A stretch of DNA of 64,000 nt. It comes from Streptomyces sp. RKND-216. GTDB taxonomy: Bacteria > Actinomycetota > Actinomycetes > Streptomycetales > Streptomycetaceae. Positions 17,404 to 27,047 of the stretch are shown here, one piece after another. Numbering within the stretch: the stretch's first letter is position 1; each line of letters begins with the position of its first letter. The position numbers and the translations under genes are program-made. The stretch lies in the NCBI RefSeq assembly GCF_004795255.1, contig NZ_SSBQ01000002.1:2623501-2687500 (forward strand), given 5' to 3'. The notes beneath the pieces are model-generated. The model saw only the letters and a list, made by a program, of their open reading frames with translations, was not told the origin of the DNA and ran no database searches.

Positions 17404-18444
17404 ATGGACCCCCTGACGCCCGATCAGCCTGATGACGCCGAGCGGCGTCGGCGACGCCTGCAGCGCCTCGGCCTCAACGCACCGGACCCCGAAGCCGAAT
17501 TCGACCGCACGGCGCGGATCGCCGCAAGCCTGACCCAGGCTCCGCTCGCCATGGTCAACTTCATCAACGACAAGCAGCAGATGTTCCGCGGCATGTACGC
17601 CCCGCGGTCCGGAGACGACGACGGCCAGGAGCGTCGCGCCGTCTCCTTCGACCTCAGCGACATCCCGGACATCCCCCGCTCCGCCCCCACCGACTACGGC
17701 TTCTGCCCGCACGTCGTCGCACAGGGCGCGCAGCTCGCCCTCGACGACGTCTTCGACTACCCCCGCTTCAAGGGCAACCCGCTGGTCAACGAGATGGGCG
17801 TGCGGGCCTACCTCGGTACGCCGCTGCGCGACCACACCGGCGTCATCCTGGGCACGGTGTGCGTCGCCGACATGCGGCCCCGCGAGTGGGACCGCGGCGT
17901 GAAGGAGAGCATGCAGCAGCTCGCCGAGACGCTGCTGTCGGAGTTCCGCCTGCGCGACAGCCTGCTCACCCAGCAGGAGGAGATGTTCGCCGTCTTCGAC
18001 GGCGCCCCCTGGCCCATCATGCTCACCGAGGGCCCCAAGCACGTGCTGCGCTACGCCAACGGCCGCCAGGGCGACGCGTTCGGCCGCGTCCAGCGCCTCA
18101 GCGAGGGCCGTACGGTGCTGCCCGGCCTGGACACGGTCGGCGTCTTCAAGGCGATGGACGACGCGTACCGCACCGGCCAGACGACCACCCTGGCGGAGGC
18201 GCGCCTCATCACGCGGGACGCCGACACCCCACAGACATACTCCTTCACCTGCACTCCGGTGCGCCTCTCCCCGAACGCCCCGGTCAGCGGCATCCTCACG
18301 GTCGCGATGAACGTCACCTCGCGCCCGGCGACGGAGGACCCGCAGCAGGTGGCCGCCGAGTTCACGCAGCAGCTCGCGCAGTTCGGAACCGGCGACGGGT
18401 GGACGCAGCAGCACGGCGGCCCCAGCGGCATGTACCTCCGGTAA
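17404..18444 (+). CDS. GAF-domain sensor protein
   Basis: 346 residues from ATG 17404. A GAF domain covers about residues 25-180 (ASLTQAPLAMVNFIND, then DYGFCPHVVAQGAQLALDDV and VRAYLGTPLRDHTGVILGTVC). A PAS-like region covers about 190-310 (EEMFAVFDGAPWPIMLTEGP). There is no kinase, phosphatase or DNA-binding domain, so it is a stand-alone sensor or adaptor. The FCPHVV motif, with Cys and His at a typical ligand position, would fit a small-molecule or redox ligand, but that is a guess. It is transcribed away from the biosynthetic trio and convergently to cobN. Confidence 0.82.
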   Translation: MDPLTPDQPDDAERRRRRLQRLGLNAPDPEAEFDRTARIAASLTQAPLAMVNFINDKQQMFRGMYAPRSGDDDGQERRAVSFDLSDIPDIPRSAPTDYGFCPHVVAQGAQLALDDVFDYPRFKGNPLVNEMGVRAYLGTPLRDHTGVILGTVCVADMRPREWDRGVKESMQQLAETLLSEFRLRDSLLTQQEEMFAVFDGAPWPIMLTEGPKHVLRYANGRQGDAFGRVQRLSEGRTVLPGLDTVGVFKAMDDAYRTGQTTTLAEARLITRDADTPQTYSFTCTPVRLSPNAPVSGILTVAMNVTSRPATEDPQQVAAEFTQQLAQFGTGDGWTQQHGGPSGMYLR

Positions 18445-18456
18445 GGCGGTCCTCGG

Positions 18457-18477
18457 GTGCGGGGCTTCGCCCCGCAC
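18457..18477 (+). terminator. Terminator after the GAF gene
   Basis: A 9-bp perfect stem GTGCGGGGC/GCCCCGCAC with a three-base loop begins 12 bases after the GAF gene stop. Confidence 0.7.
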
Positions 18478-18498
18478 TCCGTCAGGCACGGCCGCGTG

Positions 18499-18528
18499 CC
18501 CGGCGCGGAACCGTTCGTCCGCGCCGGG
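18499..18528 (-). terminator. Terminator after cobN
   Basis: An 11-bp perfect stem CCCGGCGCGGA/TCCGCGCCGGG with an eight-base loop begins 26 bases past the cobN stop. With the neighbouring hairpin it separates two convergent genes. Confidence 0.65.
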
Positions 18529-18554
18529 CGGGTGCGGCTGGCGGTGCGGCTGGA

Positions 18555-21500
18555 TCAGTCGGCATCGCCCTCGAGGTCGCCCTCGGCCTCCAGCAGCACC
18601 TCACGGAGCGCCGCGACCGCGGCGGGGTCCGGCTTCTCCCACATGCCGCGCGACTCGGCCTCCAGCAGGCGCTCGGCGATGCCGTGCAGCGCCCACGGGT
18701 TGGCATGCTGGAGGAACTCCCGGTTCTCCGGGTCCAGTACGTAGGTTTCGGCCAGCTTGTCGTACATCCAGTCGGCGACCACGCCCGTGGTGGCGTCGTA
18801 GCCGAAGAGGTAGTCGACCGTGGCGGCCAGTTCGAAGGCCCCCTTGTACCCGTGGCGGCGCATGGCCGCGATCCAGCGGGGGTTGACCACGCGGGCGCGG
18901 AAGACCCGTGAGGTCTCCTCCACCAGGGTGCGGGTGCGTACGGTCTCGGGACGCGTGGAGTCCCCGATGTACGCCTCCGGCGCGCTGCCGCGCAGCGCGC
19001 GCACGGTGGCCACCATGCCGCCGTGGTATTGGAAGTAGTCGTCCGAGTCGGCGATGTCGTGCTCGCGGGTGTCGGTGTTCTTCGCCGCCACCGCGATGCG
19101 CCGGTAGGCGCTCTCCATCGCCTCCCGGGCCGGCGCTCCGTCCAGCCCGCGGCCGTAGGCGTATCCGCCCCACACCGTGTAGACCTCGGCCAGATCGGCA
19201 TCGGTGCGCCAGTCGCGGGAGTCGATCAGCTGGAGCAGGCCGGCGCCGTACGTACCCGGTCGTGAGCCGAAGATGCGCGTGGTGGCTCGGCGTTCGTCGC
19301 CGTGCTCGGCGGTCTCGGCACGGGTGTGCGCGCGGACGTGGTTGTCCTGGTCCGGCTCGTCGAGGGAAGCGGCGAGCCGGACGGCATCGTCCAGCAGGCC
19401 GACGGTGTGCGGGAACGCGTCCCGGAAGAAGCCCGAGATGCGCAGCGTCACGTCGATGCGCGGGCGCCCCAGCTCCTCCAGGGGCACCGGTTCCAGGCCG
19501 GTGACGCGGCGGGACGCGTCGTCCCACACGGGCCGTACACCCAGCAGCGCGAGCGCCTCGGCCACGTCGTCCCCAGCAGTGCGCATCGCGCTGGTGCCCC
19601 ACAGCGACAGGCCGACCGAGGCCGGCCACGCGCCGTTGTCGGTGCGGTAGCGCTCCAGCAGCGAGTCCGCGAGCGCCTGCCCCGTCTCCCACGCGAGGCG
19701 CGAGGGCACGGCCTTGGGGTCCACGGAGTAGAAGTTGCGGCCGGTGGGCAGCACGTTGACCAGCCCGCGCAGCGGTGAGCCGGACGGCCCGGCCGGCACG
19801 AACCCGCCGGCCAGCGCGTGCACCGCGTGATCGATCTCGTCCGTCGTGGCGGCCAGCCTGGGCACCACCTCGCGGGCGGCGAACTCCAGGATGCGGGCCA
19901 CCTGATCGGTCTCCCCCGCGGCCGCCCCGGAGACCGCGGACGGCTCCCAGCCTGCGTCCTCCATGGCCTGCACCAGCGCCCGCGCCCGCTCCTCCGCCGC
20001 GTCGGCGGCCGTACGGGTCGCCGCGGCCTCGTCCAGTCCGAGTGCTTCGCGCAGGCCGGGGAGAGCGGAGGTGCCGCCCCAGATCTGACGGGCCCGCAGC
20101 ACCGCCAGCACCAGGTTGACGCGCTCCGGGCCGGTCGGGGCGCCGCCCAGGACGTGCAGGCCGTCGCGGATCTGCGCGTCCTTCACCTCGCACAGCCAGC
20201 CGTCCACGTGCAGCAGGAAGTCGTCGAAGCCGTCGTCGTCCGGACGGTCCGCCATCCCGAGGTCGTGGTCGAGCTTCGCGGCCTGGATCAGCGTCCAGAT
20301 CTGGGCGCGGATGGCGGGCAGTTTGGCCGGATCCATCGCGGAGATCTGCGCGTACTCGTCGAGGAGCTGCTCCAGGCGCGCGATGTCGCCGTAGGAGTCG
20401 GCACGGGCCATCGGCGGCACCAGGTGGTCGATCAACGTGGCGTGCACCCGGCGTTTGGCCTGCGTGCCCTCGCCCGGGTCGTTGACCAGGAACGGGTACA
20501 CCAGCGGCAGGTCGCCCAGCGCCGCGTCGGGCGCGCAGCCCGCAGACAGGCCGGCATTCTTGCCGGGCAGCCATTCCAGGTTGCCGTGCTTGCCGAGGTG
20601 GATCATCGCGTCCGCACCGAAACCCCCCTCCCCGTCCGGGGCGGCGATCCAGCGGTACGCGGCCAGGTAGTGGTGCGACGGGGGCAGGTCGGGGTCGTGG
20701 TAGATCGCGACCGGGTTCTCCCCGAAGCCGCGCGGCGGCTGGATCAGCACCAGCAGGTTCCCGAACCGCAGCGCGGCCAGCACGATGTCGCCCTCGTCGT
20801 TGCGGCTGCGATCGACGAACATCTCCCCCGGCGGCGGCCCCCAGTGCTCCTCCACGGCCTCCCGCAGCGCCGGATCCAGCTCGGCGAACCAGCGCCGGTA
20901 GTCGGCCGCCGGAATGCGCACCGGGCTGCGGGCCAACTGCTCCTCGGTCAGCCAGTCCTGATCGTGGCCGCCCGCGTCGATCAGGGCGCGGATCAGCTCG
21001 TCGCCGTCTCCGGATGCCAGGCCCGGGACCTCGGCGTCACCGAAGTCGTAGCCCTCGGCGCGCATCCGGCGCAGCAGCGCCACGGCGCTGGCGGGCGTGT
21101 CCAGGCCGACCGCGTTGCCGATCCGGGAGTGCTTCGTCGGGTACGCGGACAGCACCAGGGCGATCCGCTTGTCCGCGGGCGGCACGTGGCGCAGGCGGGC
21201 GTGCCGGAGGGCGATCCCCGCGACGCGGGCGGCCCGTTCACGGTCGGGCACGTAGGCGGGCAGGCCGTCCGGGTCGATCTCCTTGAAGGAGAACGGCACG
21301 GTGATCAGCCGCCCGTCGAACTCCGGGACGGCGATCTGGCCGGCCGCGTCGAGCGGGGACACGCCCTCGTCGTTCTCCTCCCACGCGGCACGCGAACCCG
21401 TCAGGCACAGCGCCTGGAGGATCGGCACGTCCAGCGAGGTGAGCGCGCCCGCGTCCCAGGACTCGTCGTCGCCGCCCGCCGACGCCTCGGCGGGGCGGGT

Positions 21501-22256
21501 GCCGCCCGCTGCCAGCACGGTGGTGACGATCGCGTCGGCCGCGCGCAGTGCGTCGATCAGCTCCGGCTCGGGAGCGCGCAGGGACGCCACGTACAGGGGC
21601 AGCGCGCGGGCGCCCGCCTCCTCCAGCGCAGCGCACAGCGCCTCCACGAAGGCGGTGTTGCCGCTCATGTGGTGCGCCCGGTAGTAGAGGACGGCGACCG
21701 TGGGGGCGCCGTCGGCGGGTGCGGGGGCCGAGCGGTCCAGCGGGCCCCAGGTCGGCGCGGCGGCGGGCGGCTCGAAGCCGTGTCCGGTGAGCAGCACCGT
21801 GTCGGACAGGAACCGCGCGAGCTGCTCGAGGTTGCCGGGGCCGCCGTGCGCGAGGTAGCGGTGCGCCTCGGCGGCGATCCCGACGGGCACCGTCGACGCC
21901 GCCATCAGCTGGGCGTCCGGGGCTTGTTCACCGGTCAGCACCGCCACCGGCCGGTCCCCGGCGAGCAGTGCGTCCAGCCCGTCCTCCCAGGCTCGCAGCC
22001 CACCCAGCAGTCGCACGACGACCAGGCCGGTGCCGTCCAGGAGCCCTGGCAGGTCGTCCAGGTCGAGGCGGGAGGGGTTGGCGAAGCGGTAGCGCACGGG
22101 ACCGCCGGCCGCGCGGGCGCTGAGCAGGTCGGTGTCGGACGTCGACAGCAGCAGGACGGCGGGGGAGCCGGACGGGTCGGAGGAGTCGGCGGATTCGGGT
22201 GCGGATCCGGGGGAGTCTGCGGGCTGCGGGTCTCGTTCCGCGGGCGAAAGCGGCAT
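18555..22256 (-). CDS. cobN: Cobaltochelatase large subunit CobN
   Basis: 1233 residues, the usual length. It inserts cobalt into hydrogenobyrinate a,c-diamide together with CobS/CobT or ChlI/ChlD-type ATPase subunits, which are not in this window. Family sequence runs throughout: YYRAHHMSGNTAFVEAL, LSAYPTKHSRIGNAVGLDTP, HLGKHGNLEWLPGK, YPFLVNDPGEGTQAKRR, LPTGRNFYSVDP, DDYFQYHGGMVA. ATG 22256 has GAGGAAGG 11 bases upstream, directly after a cobalamin riboswitch aptamer, so translation is probably shut off by B12. It is divergent from cobG and ends against the GAF gene. The first 45 residues are Pro/Ser-rich and variable. Confidence 0.95.
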   Translation of the reverse strand: MPLSPAERDPQPADSPGSAPESADSSDPSGSPAVLLLSTSDTDLLSARAAGGPVRYRFANPSRLDLDDLPGLLDGTGLVVVRLLGGLRAWEDGLDALLAGDRPVAVLTGEQAPDAQLMAASTVPVGIAAEAHRYLAHGGPGNLEQLARFLSDTVLLTGHGFEPPAAAPTWGPLDRSAPAPADGAPTVAVLYYRAHHMSGNTAFVEALCAALEEAGARALPLYVASLRAPEPELIDALRAADAIVTTVLAAGGTRPAEASAGGDDESWDAGALTSLDVPILQALCLTGSRAAWEENDEGVSPLDAAGQIAVPEFDGRLITVPFSFKEIDPDGLPAYVPDRERAARVAGIALRHARLRHVPPADKRIALVLSAYPTKHSRIGNAVGLDTPASAVALLRRMRAEGYDFGDAEVPGLASGDGDELIRALIDAGGHDQDWLTEEQLARSPVRIPAADYRRWFAELDPALREAVEEHWGPPPGEMFVDRSRNDEGDIVLAALRFGNLLVLIQPPRGFGENPVAIYHDPDLPPSHHYLAAYRWIAAPDGEGGFGADAMIHLGKHGNLEWLPGKNAGLSAGCAPDAALGDLPLVYPFLVNDPGEGTQAKRRVHATLIDHLVPPMARADSYGDIARLEQLLDEYAQISAMDPAKLPAIRAQIWTLIQAAKLDHDLGMADRPDDDGFDDFLLHVDGWLCEVKDAQIRDGLHVLGGAPTGPERVNLVLAVLRARQIWGGTSALPGLREALGLDEAAATRTAADAAEERARALVQAMEDAGWEPSAVSGAAAGETDQVARILEFAAREVVPRLAATTDEIDHAVHALAGGFVPAGPSGSPLRGLVNVLPTGRNFYSVDPKAVPSRLAWETGQALADSLLERYRTDNGAWPASVGLSLWGTSAMRTAGDDVAEALALLGVRPVWDDASRRVTGLEPVPLEELGRPRIDVTLRISGFFRDAFPHTVGLLDDAVRLAASLDEPDQDNHVRAHTRAETAEHGDERRATTRIFGSRPGTYGAGLLQLIDSRDWRTDADLAEVYTVWGGYAYGRGLDGAPAREAMESAYRRIAVAAKNTDTREHDIADSDDYFQYHGGMVATVRALRGSAPEAYIGDSTRPETVRTRTLVEETSRVFRARVVNPRWIAAMRRHGYKGAFELAATVDYLFGYDATTGVVADWMYDKLAETYVLDPENREFLQHANPWALHGIAERLLEAESRGMWEKPDPAAVAALREVLLEAEGDLEGDAD

Positions 22257-22267
22257 GCGACGTGAAG

Positions 22268-22400
22268 CCTTCCTCGGGGTGTCCACGCCCCGGGCGGTGT
22301 CGGACGGCGGGAGTTCCTGGCTCGTCCGGTTCCTCTTCACCGGACTCACAGTGGCGGGACCGCGCCGGAATCGCACCGGGCTTCCTCCCCTGTCGCCGTC
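22268..22400 (-). promoter_or_regulatory. Cobalamin riboswitch controlling cobN
   Basis: On the minus strand the leader carries the classic class: GGAAGCCCGGTGCGATTCC, then GGTCCCGCCACTGTGA, and the B12 box GAGCCAGGAACTCCCGCC. GACGGCG (22394-22400) pairs with CGCCGTC (22303-22309) to close the aptamer. Between aptamer and start, CGGGG/CCCCG can form a hairpin touching the Shine-Dalgarno GAGGAAGG (about 22268-22275). This suggests translational control: with B12 bound, the ribosome site is hidden. Only cobN is downstream on this strand. Confidence 0.9.
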
Positions 22401-22503
22401 TACGGCGATGACGGGCATACGACCCGCCGGCCAGCATCGTAGGCGCAACGCGGGTGCTCCGGGCCGTGATCCGGGGCATACGGTCCGGGCGCCTTCCGTC
22501 TGT

Positions 22504-23928
22504 ATGCTCGCCGCGATGCCGACGCCCCGTGGCCGCACCTCAGCGAGCCCTGCCCCCGTGACGGCCCCCGTCCGGGGCCGCGACGACGCCTGCCCGGGCG
22601 CGCTGCGGCTGCACGCCGCGGACGACGGCGCCCTGGCACGAGTACGGGTGCCCGGCGGTGCGCTCACCGCCGCGCAGGCACACCTGCTCGCCGACACGGC
22701 GGACCGCCTCGGCGACGGCGCCCTCCACCTCACCTCGCGTGGCAACGTCCAACTCCGCGGACTCGCCGCCGACTGCGGCGCCGAACTCGCCGCCCGGCTG
22801 CGGGAGGCGGGGCTGCTGCCCTCCACCACGCACGAACGGGTGCGCAACGTGGTGGCCACCCCGCTGTCCGGCCTGGACGCCCGCGGGCACGCCGACGTCC
22901 AGCCGTGGGTCCGGCAGTTGGACCGCCTGCTGTGCGCCGACCCGGGGGCCACCGGTCTTTCCGGTCGCTTCCTCTTCGCCTTCGACGACGGCCGCGGCGA
23001 CGTCGCGGCTCTGGGCGCCGACGTGACGGTGACGGCGGCGACGCCCGCGCCGGGTGCCGACGGCACGGCGGACGGGCCCGGCACGGCCGTGGTCCGGGTC
23101 GGCATCTCCGGCGCGGAGGTCACCATCCCGGCGGCGGACGCCCCCGGCGTCGCGCTGCACGCCGCACAGACCTTCCTCACCCTCGGCACCGGCGCGTGGC
23201 GCGTTGCCGACGCCCCGCACACGGCTGCCGCCGTCACCGAGGCGCTGCGGCGCACCCGCGTCAAACGGCCGTCCCCCGAACCGAGCGCGGGCCCCGCCAC
23301 CGGTGAGGGGTACGACACCGGCGCCCCACGCGTACGCGACGCCGCCGGGGCAGACCGCGCAGCCCCGGGCGCGCACGTCGAAGGGGCGGGGCCCGCACCC
23401 GGAGTGGTCGTGGCGCCCGGCGGCGTGCACGCCTCCCTGTGCGTGACCGCGCCGCTGGGAACCCTCACGTCCGCGCAGGCGCGCCTGCTCGCCGGCCTGG
23501 CGCTCACCCGGGGCACCGGCGCACTCCGCGTCACCCCCTGGCGCGGCGTCGTCGTGCCGGGGCTCGCGTCGGTGGCGGCGCCCTCCGCGCTCGCGGAGAC
23601 CGGGGCGGGCGGCCTGGTCACCTCGGCCGCCTCGCCGTGGTTCGGCCTCGGTGCCTGCGCGGGACGCCCGGGCTGCGCGGCGTCGCTGTCCGACGTCCGC
23701 GCGGACGCCCTCGCCGCGGCCGCCGCCCATGACTCCCGGCCGCCGCTGCCGGTGTACCTGTCGGGCTGCACCCGCCGGTGCGGACGTCCGAAGGGCTTGC
23801 ACGTGGACGCCGTCGCCACCGGCGACGGCCGCTACGAGGTGTCCGTGCCCGGCACGGACGACGCCGGGGAGTTCGCCGCCGCGCTCACCACCGCCGCGGC
23901 GGCACGCACCACCACCGCCGGCGGGTGA
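22504..23928 (+). CDS. cobG: CobG, precorrin-3B synthase (siroheme/Fe-S oxygenase-type)
   Basis: 474 residues from ATG 22504; ATG 22516 in the same frame is equally possible, and neither has a clear ribosome site. A nitrite/sulfite-reductase-like fold is seen in ALHLTSRGNVQLRGL and a C-terminal Fe-S set of Cys385, Cys391, Cys422 and Cys426 (CAGRPGC then CTRRC). CobG uses O2 to convert precorrin-3A to precorrin-3B, marking the aerobic pathway. A low-complexity Ala/Gly/Pro stretch at about residues 255-300 looks like an insertion between the two half-repeats. It is first in a plus-strand cobG-cobH-cobIJ run, and no riboswitch precedes it. Confidence 0.88.
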   Translation: MLAAMPTPRGRTSASPAPVTAPVRGRDDACPGALRLHAADDGALARVRVPGGALTAAQAHLLADTADRLGDGALHLTSRGNVQLRGLAADCGAELAARLREAGLLPSTTHERVRNVVATPLSGLDARGHADVQPWVRQLDRLLCADPGATGLSGRFLFAFDDGRGDVAALGADVTVTAATPAPGADGTADGPGTAVVRVGISGAEVTIPAADAPGVALHAAQTFLTLGTGAWRVADAPHTAAAVTEALRRTRVKRPSPEPSAGPATGEGYDTGAPRVRDAAGADRAAPGAHVEGAGPAPGVVVAPGGVHASLCVTAPLGTLTSAQARLLAGLALTRGTGALRVTPWRGVVVPGLASVAAPSALAETGAGGLVTSAASPWFGLGACAGRPGCAASLSDVRADALAAAAAHDSRPPLPVYLSGCTRRCGRPKGLHVDAVATGDGRYEVSVPGTDDAGEFAAALTTAAAARTTTAGG

Positions 23929-23982
23929 CCGGATGAGCGGCGACCAGACGACCGGGACCACCGAGAGGGGCGGGGCCACCCC

Positions 23983-24651
23983 ATGCACCGGACCGACGAC
24001 CACCGTGACGCGGGCCACGCAGGCGCCTACGCGTACGAGAAGGACGGCGCCACCATCTACCGGCAGTCCTTCGCCACCATCCGTGCGGAGGCGGACCTCG
24101 ACGGGCTTCCCCTGGACGTGGCGCAGGTCGCGGTGCGCATGATCCACGCCTGCGGCATGGTCGACCTCGTCCGCGACCTCGCCTTCTCCCCCGGCGCCGT
24201 CGCGCGGGCCCGCACGGCTCTCCGTGCCGGTGCGCCCGTGCTCTGCGACGTGCAGATGGTGGCCAGCGGTGTGACCCGCAAGCGGCTGCCCGCCGGCAAC
24301 GACGTGGTGTGCACGCTGTCCGACCCGTCCGTGCCGGAGCTGGCCGCGCGGCTGGGCACCACCCGCAGCGCCGCCGCGATGGAACTGTGGGGCGATCGGC
24401 TGGACGGCGGCGTCGTCGCCGTCGGCAACGCGCCGACGGCGCTGTTCCGGCTGCTGGAGATGATCGACGCGGGCGCTCCGCGCCCCGCCGCCGTCATCGG
24501 CGTGCCGGTCGGATTCGTCGGCGCCGTCGAGTCGAAGGACGCCCTCACCGCACACCCGGCCGGCCTGGAACACCTGGTGGTACGCGGCAGGCGCGGGGGC
24601 AGCGCGCTCGCCGCGGCCGCGCTCAACGCGATCGCCAGCGAGGAAGAGTGA
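23983..24651 (+). CDS. cobH: CobH, precorrin-8X methylmutase
   Basis: 222 residues, the family length. Key motifs are the active-site His in [12 protein letters not shown], then [15 protein letters not shown], and [16 protein letters not shown] with a C-terminal [16 protein letters not shown]. It moves the C11 methyl to C12, giving hydrogenobyrinic acid. ATG 23983 lies 54 bases after cobG. Its TGA overlaps the GTG start of cobIJ (GTGA), indicating coupled translation. Confidence 0.95.
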   Translation: MHRTDDHRDAGHAGAYAYEKDGATIYRQSFATIRAEADLDGLPLDVAQVAVRMIHACGMVDLVRDLAFSPGAVARARTALRAGAPVLCDVQMVASGVTRKRLPAGNDVVCTLSDPSVPELAARLGTTRSAAAMELWGDRLDGGVVAVGNAPTALFRLLEMIDAGAPRPAAVIGVPVGFVGAVESKDALTAHPAGLEHLVVRGRRGGSALAAAALNAIASEEE

Positions 24652-26207
24652 ACGCCCCCACCCCCGCCTCCGGTTACCCCGCAACCGGTCACCCCGCCTC
24701 CGGTACGGGACGGCTCTACGGCGTCGGACTCGGCCCCGGCGACCCGTCGTTGATGACGATGCGCGCCGTCGAAGCCCTCGCAGCCGCTGACGTGGTCGCC
24801 TACCACAGCGCCCGCCACGGTCGTTCCATCGCGCGTTCCATCGCCGCGCAGCACATCCGGGAGGACCACGTCGAGGAGGCGCTGGTCTACCCCGTCACGA
24901 CGGAAGGGACCGACCATCCCGGCGGATACCGCGGTGCCCTGGACGACTTCTACACCGAGGCCGCCGCGCGCCTCGCCGCGCACCTGGACGCGGGTCTGAC
25001 GGTCGCCGTGCTCGCGGAGGGCGACCCGTTCTTCTACGGCTCCTACATGCACATGCACAAGCGGCTCGCCCACCGCTACCCGACCGAGGTCATCCCCGGC
25101 GTCACCTCGGTCAGCGCGGCGGCGGCCCGCCTGGGGACCCCGCTGGTGGAGGGCGACGAGGTGCTGACGATCCTGCCCGGCACCCTGCCGGAGGAAGAGC
25201 TGACGGCACGGCTCGCCGCCACCGACGCGGCGGCGGTGATGAAGCTCGGCCGCACCTTCCCGCACGTGCGCCGCGCGATGGAACGCTCCGGCCGGCTGGA
25301 CGAGGCCCTTTACGTCGAGCGGGCGACCATGCCCGGCGAACGCACCGGGCGGCTGGCCGGCACCGACGCCGGCACGGTGCCCTACTTCTCCCTGGCCGTA
25401 CTGCCCAGCCGGGTGGACGCGCCGCGGCCCGAACGCGCCGCCAAAGACGGCGAGGTGGTGGTCGTCGGCACCGGCCCGGCCGGGCCCTCATGGCTCACCC
25501 CGGAGACCCGCGGCGCCCTCGCGGCGGCCGACGACCTCGTCGGCTACACCACCTACCTGGACCGGGTACCCGTCCGGCCGGGTCAGCTCCGGCACGGATC
25601 GGACAACAAGGTGGAGGCGGAGCGCGCCGAGTTCGCCCTCGACCTGGCCCGGCGCGGGCGCCGGGTGGCGGTGGTGTCCGGCGGCGACCCGGGCGTCTTC
25701 GCCATGGCCACCGCCGTGCTGGAAGCCGCGGCGGAGGAGCCCTACCGCGACGTGCCGGTGCGGGTACTGCCGGGCCTGACTGCCGCCAACGCGGCCGCCG
25801 CGCGCGCGGGCGCGCCGCTGGGGCACGACTACGCGGCGCTCTCCCTGTCCGACCGGCTCAAGCCGTGGGAGGTCGTCGCCCGGCGGCTGCACGCCGCGGC
25901 CGCCGCCGACCTCGTGCTGGCGCTGTACAACCCTGGCTCGCGCAGCCGCACCTGGCAGGTCGGCAAGGCCCGCGAACTGCTGCTGGAGCACCGTGCACCG
26001 GACACCCCGGTGGTCGTCGCCCGCGACGTGGGCGGAGGGGGCGAACGCGTCCGCGTCGTCCGCCTCGCCGACCTCGACCCGGCCAGGGTGGACATGCGCA
26101 CCCTGCTCATCGTCGGCTCCTCCCAGACCCGCGTCGCCACGCGCGCCGACGGTGACGGCAGCGGTCACCAGGTCGTCTGGACCCCCCGGCGGTACCCGGA
26201 GGGCTGA
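24648..26207 (+). CDS. cobIJ: CobIJ fusion: precorrin-2 C20- and precorrin-3B C17-methyltransferase
   Basis: 519 residues from GTG 24648, two SAM-dependent tetrapyrrole methylases in tandem. The N-terminal half (about 20-250) is Cob[23 protein letters not shown], then [18 protein letters not shown]. The C-terminal half (about 265-505) is Cob[22 protein letters not shown], then [12 protein letters not shown] and [17 protein letters not shown]. The fused form is usual in Streptomyces. CobI acts just before CobG and CobJ just after it, so the three adjacent genes perform consecutive steps. The start overlaps the cobH stop. Confidence 0.95.
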   Translation: MNAPTPASGYPATGHPASGTGRLYGVGLGPGDPSLMTMRAVEALAAADVVAYHSARHGRSIARSIAAQHIREDHVEEALVYPVTTEGTDHPGGYRGALDDFYTEAAARLAAHLDAGLTVAVLAEGDPFFYGSYMHMHKRLAHRYPTEVIPGVTSVSAAAARLGTPLVEGDEVLTILPGTLPEEELTARLAATDAAAVMKLGRTFPHVRRAMERSGRLDEALYVERATMPGERTGRLAGTDAGTVPYFSLAVLPSRVDAPRPERAAKDGEVVVVGTGPAGPSWLTPETRGALAAADDLVGYTTYLDRVPVRPGQLRHGSDNKVEAERAEFALDLARRGRRVAVVSGGDPGVFAMATAVLEAAAEEPYRDVPVRVLPGLTAANAAAARAGAPLGHDYAALSLSDRLKPWEVVARRLHAAAAADLVLALYNPGSRSRTWQVGKARELLLEHRAPDTPVVVARDVGGGGERVRVVRLADLDPARVDMRTLLIVGSSQTRVATRADGDGSGHQVVWTPRRYPEG

Positions 26208-26271
26208 GGGCGCCCGGTGGCCGGTCCCGGGCCGCTGCGGAGGCCGGGTGCCGCACACCGCAACCGCCCCC

Positions 26272-27033
26272 TCACCCACCCGCGCCCCGAAGGGTGGTGC
26301 GCAGCCATGCCGCAGCGGCGTCGGGGGTGGACACCTCGGGAACGTCCTCCGGGGTGGGCGGGCGGCGCACGAGAATCACCGGGACGCCCGCCTCCCGGGC
26401 GGCAGCCAGCTTGGGGGCGGTGGCGGAGCCGCCGCTGTCCTTGGTGACCAGCACCTCCACGCGGTGCCGCCGCAGCAGCTCGCGCTCCCCCGCCAGGCTG
26501 AAGGGGCCGCGGTCCAGGAGCACCTCCGCGTACGGCGGACACGCGCCCTCGGGCGGGTCGACGGTACGTACCAGGAACCAGGCGTCGCGGACCCCCGCGA
26601 AGGCAGCCAGACCCATCCGTCCCGTGGTGAGGAAGACGCGCCGACCCAGCGTGGGCAGCAGCCCTGCGGCGGCCGCGAGGTCGGCGGCCGGGTGCCAGTC
26701 GTCGCCGGGACCCGGGGCCCAGCCGGGCCGGCGCACCGCCAGCAGGGGAACATGGGTGGTGGCGGCCGCCCGGGCCGCATGGAAGCCGATGGTGCCGGCG
26801 AAGGGATGGGTGGCATCGATGAGCGCGTCGACCCGTTGCTCGCGCAGCCACCGCGCCATGCCCTCCGCGCCGCCGAAGCCCCCGACGCGCACCTCGCCCG
26901 GCGGCGGCACCGGACGCCGTACCCGGCCTGCCAGCGACGAGGTCACCCGCAGCCCGGGCCAGACCGCCCGGTCGGCCAGCAGCCCGGCGAGGCGGCGGGC
27001 CTCGGTCGTGCCGCCCAGGATCAGCACGTGCAC
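26272..27033 (-). CDS. cobK: CobK, precorrin-6A reductase
   Basis: 253 residues. The N terminus has the family motif MHVLILGGTTEARRLA, then ALIDATHPFAGTIGFHAARAA, RRVFLTTGRMGL and VTKDSGGSATAPKLAAAREAGVPV. It reduces precorrin-6A to precorrin-6B with NADPH. It is convergent with cobIJ and divergent from cbiD, with only 14 bases between the two starts, so each promoter must lie inside the other gene or transcription is tightly paired. Confidence 0.95.
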   Translation of the reverse strand: MHVLILGGTTEARRLAGLLADRAVWPGLRVTSSLAGRVRRPVPPPGEVRVGGFGGAEGMARWLREQRVDALIDATHPFAGTIGFHAARAAATTHVPLLAVRRPGWAPGPGDDWHPAADLAAAAGLLPTLGRRVFLTTGRMGLAAFAGVRDAWFLVRTVDPPEGACPPYAEVLLDRGPFSLAGERELLRRHRVEVLVTKDSGGSATAPKLAAAREAGVPVILVRRPPTPEDVPEVSTPDAAAAWLRTTLRGAGG

Positions 27034-27047
27034 GCGAGGCTCCTCTC

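Noticed and set aside
18601..20574. Alternative minus-strand frame inside cobN
   Set aside because: Arg/Ala/Gly-rich out-of-frame translation of a conserved gene.
22257..23819. Extending cobN upstream of 22256
   Set aside because: The extension is Pro/Ser-rich, crosses the riboswitch and lies opposite cobG.
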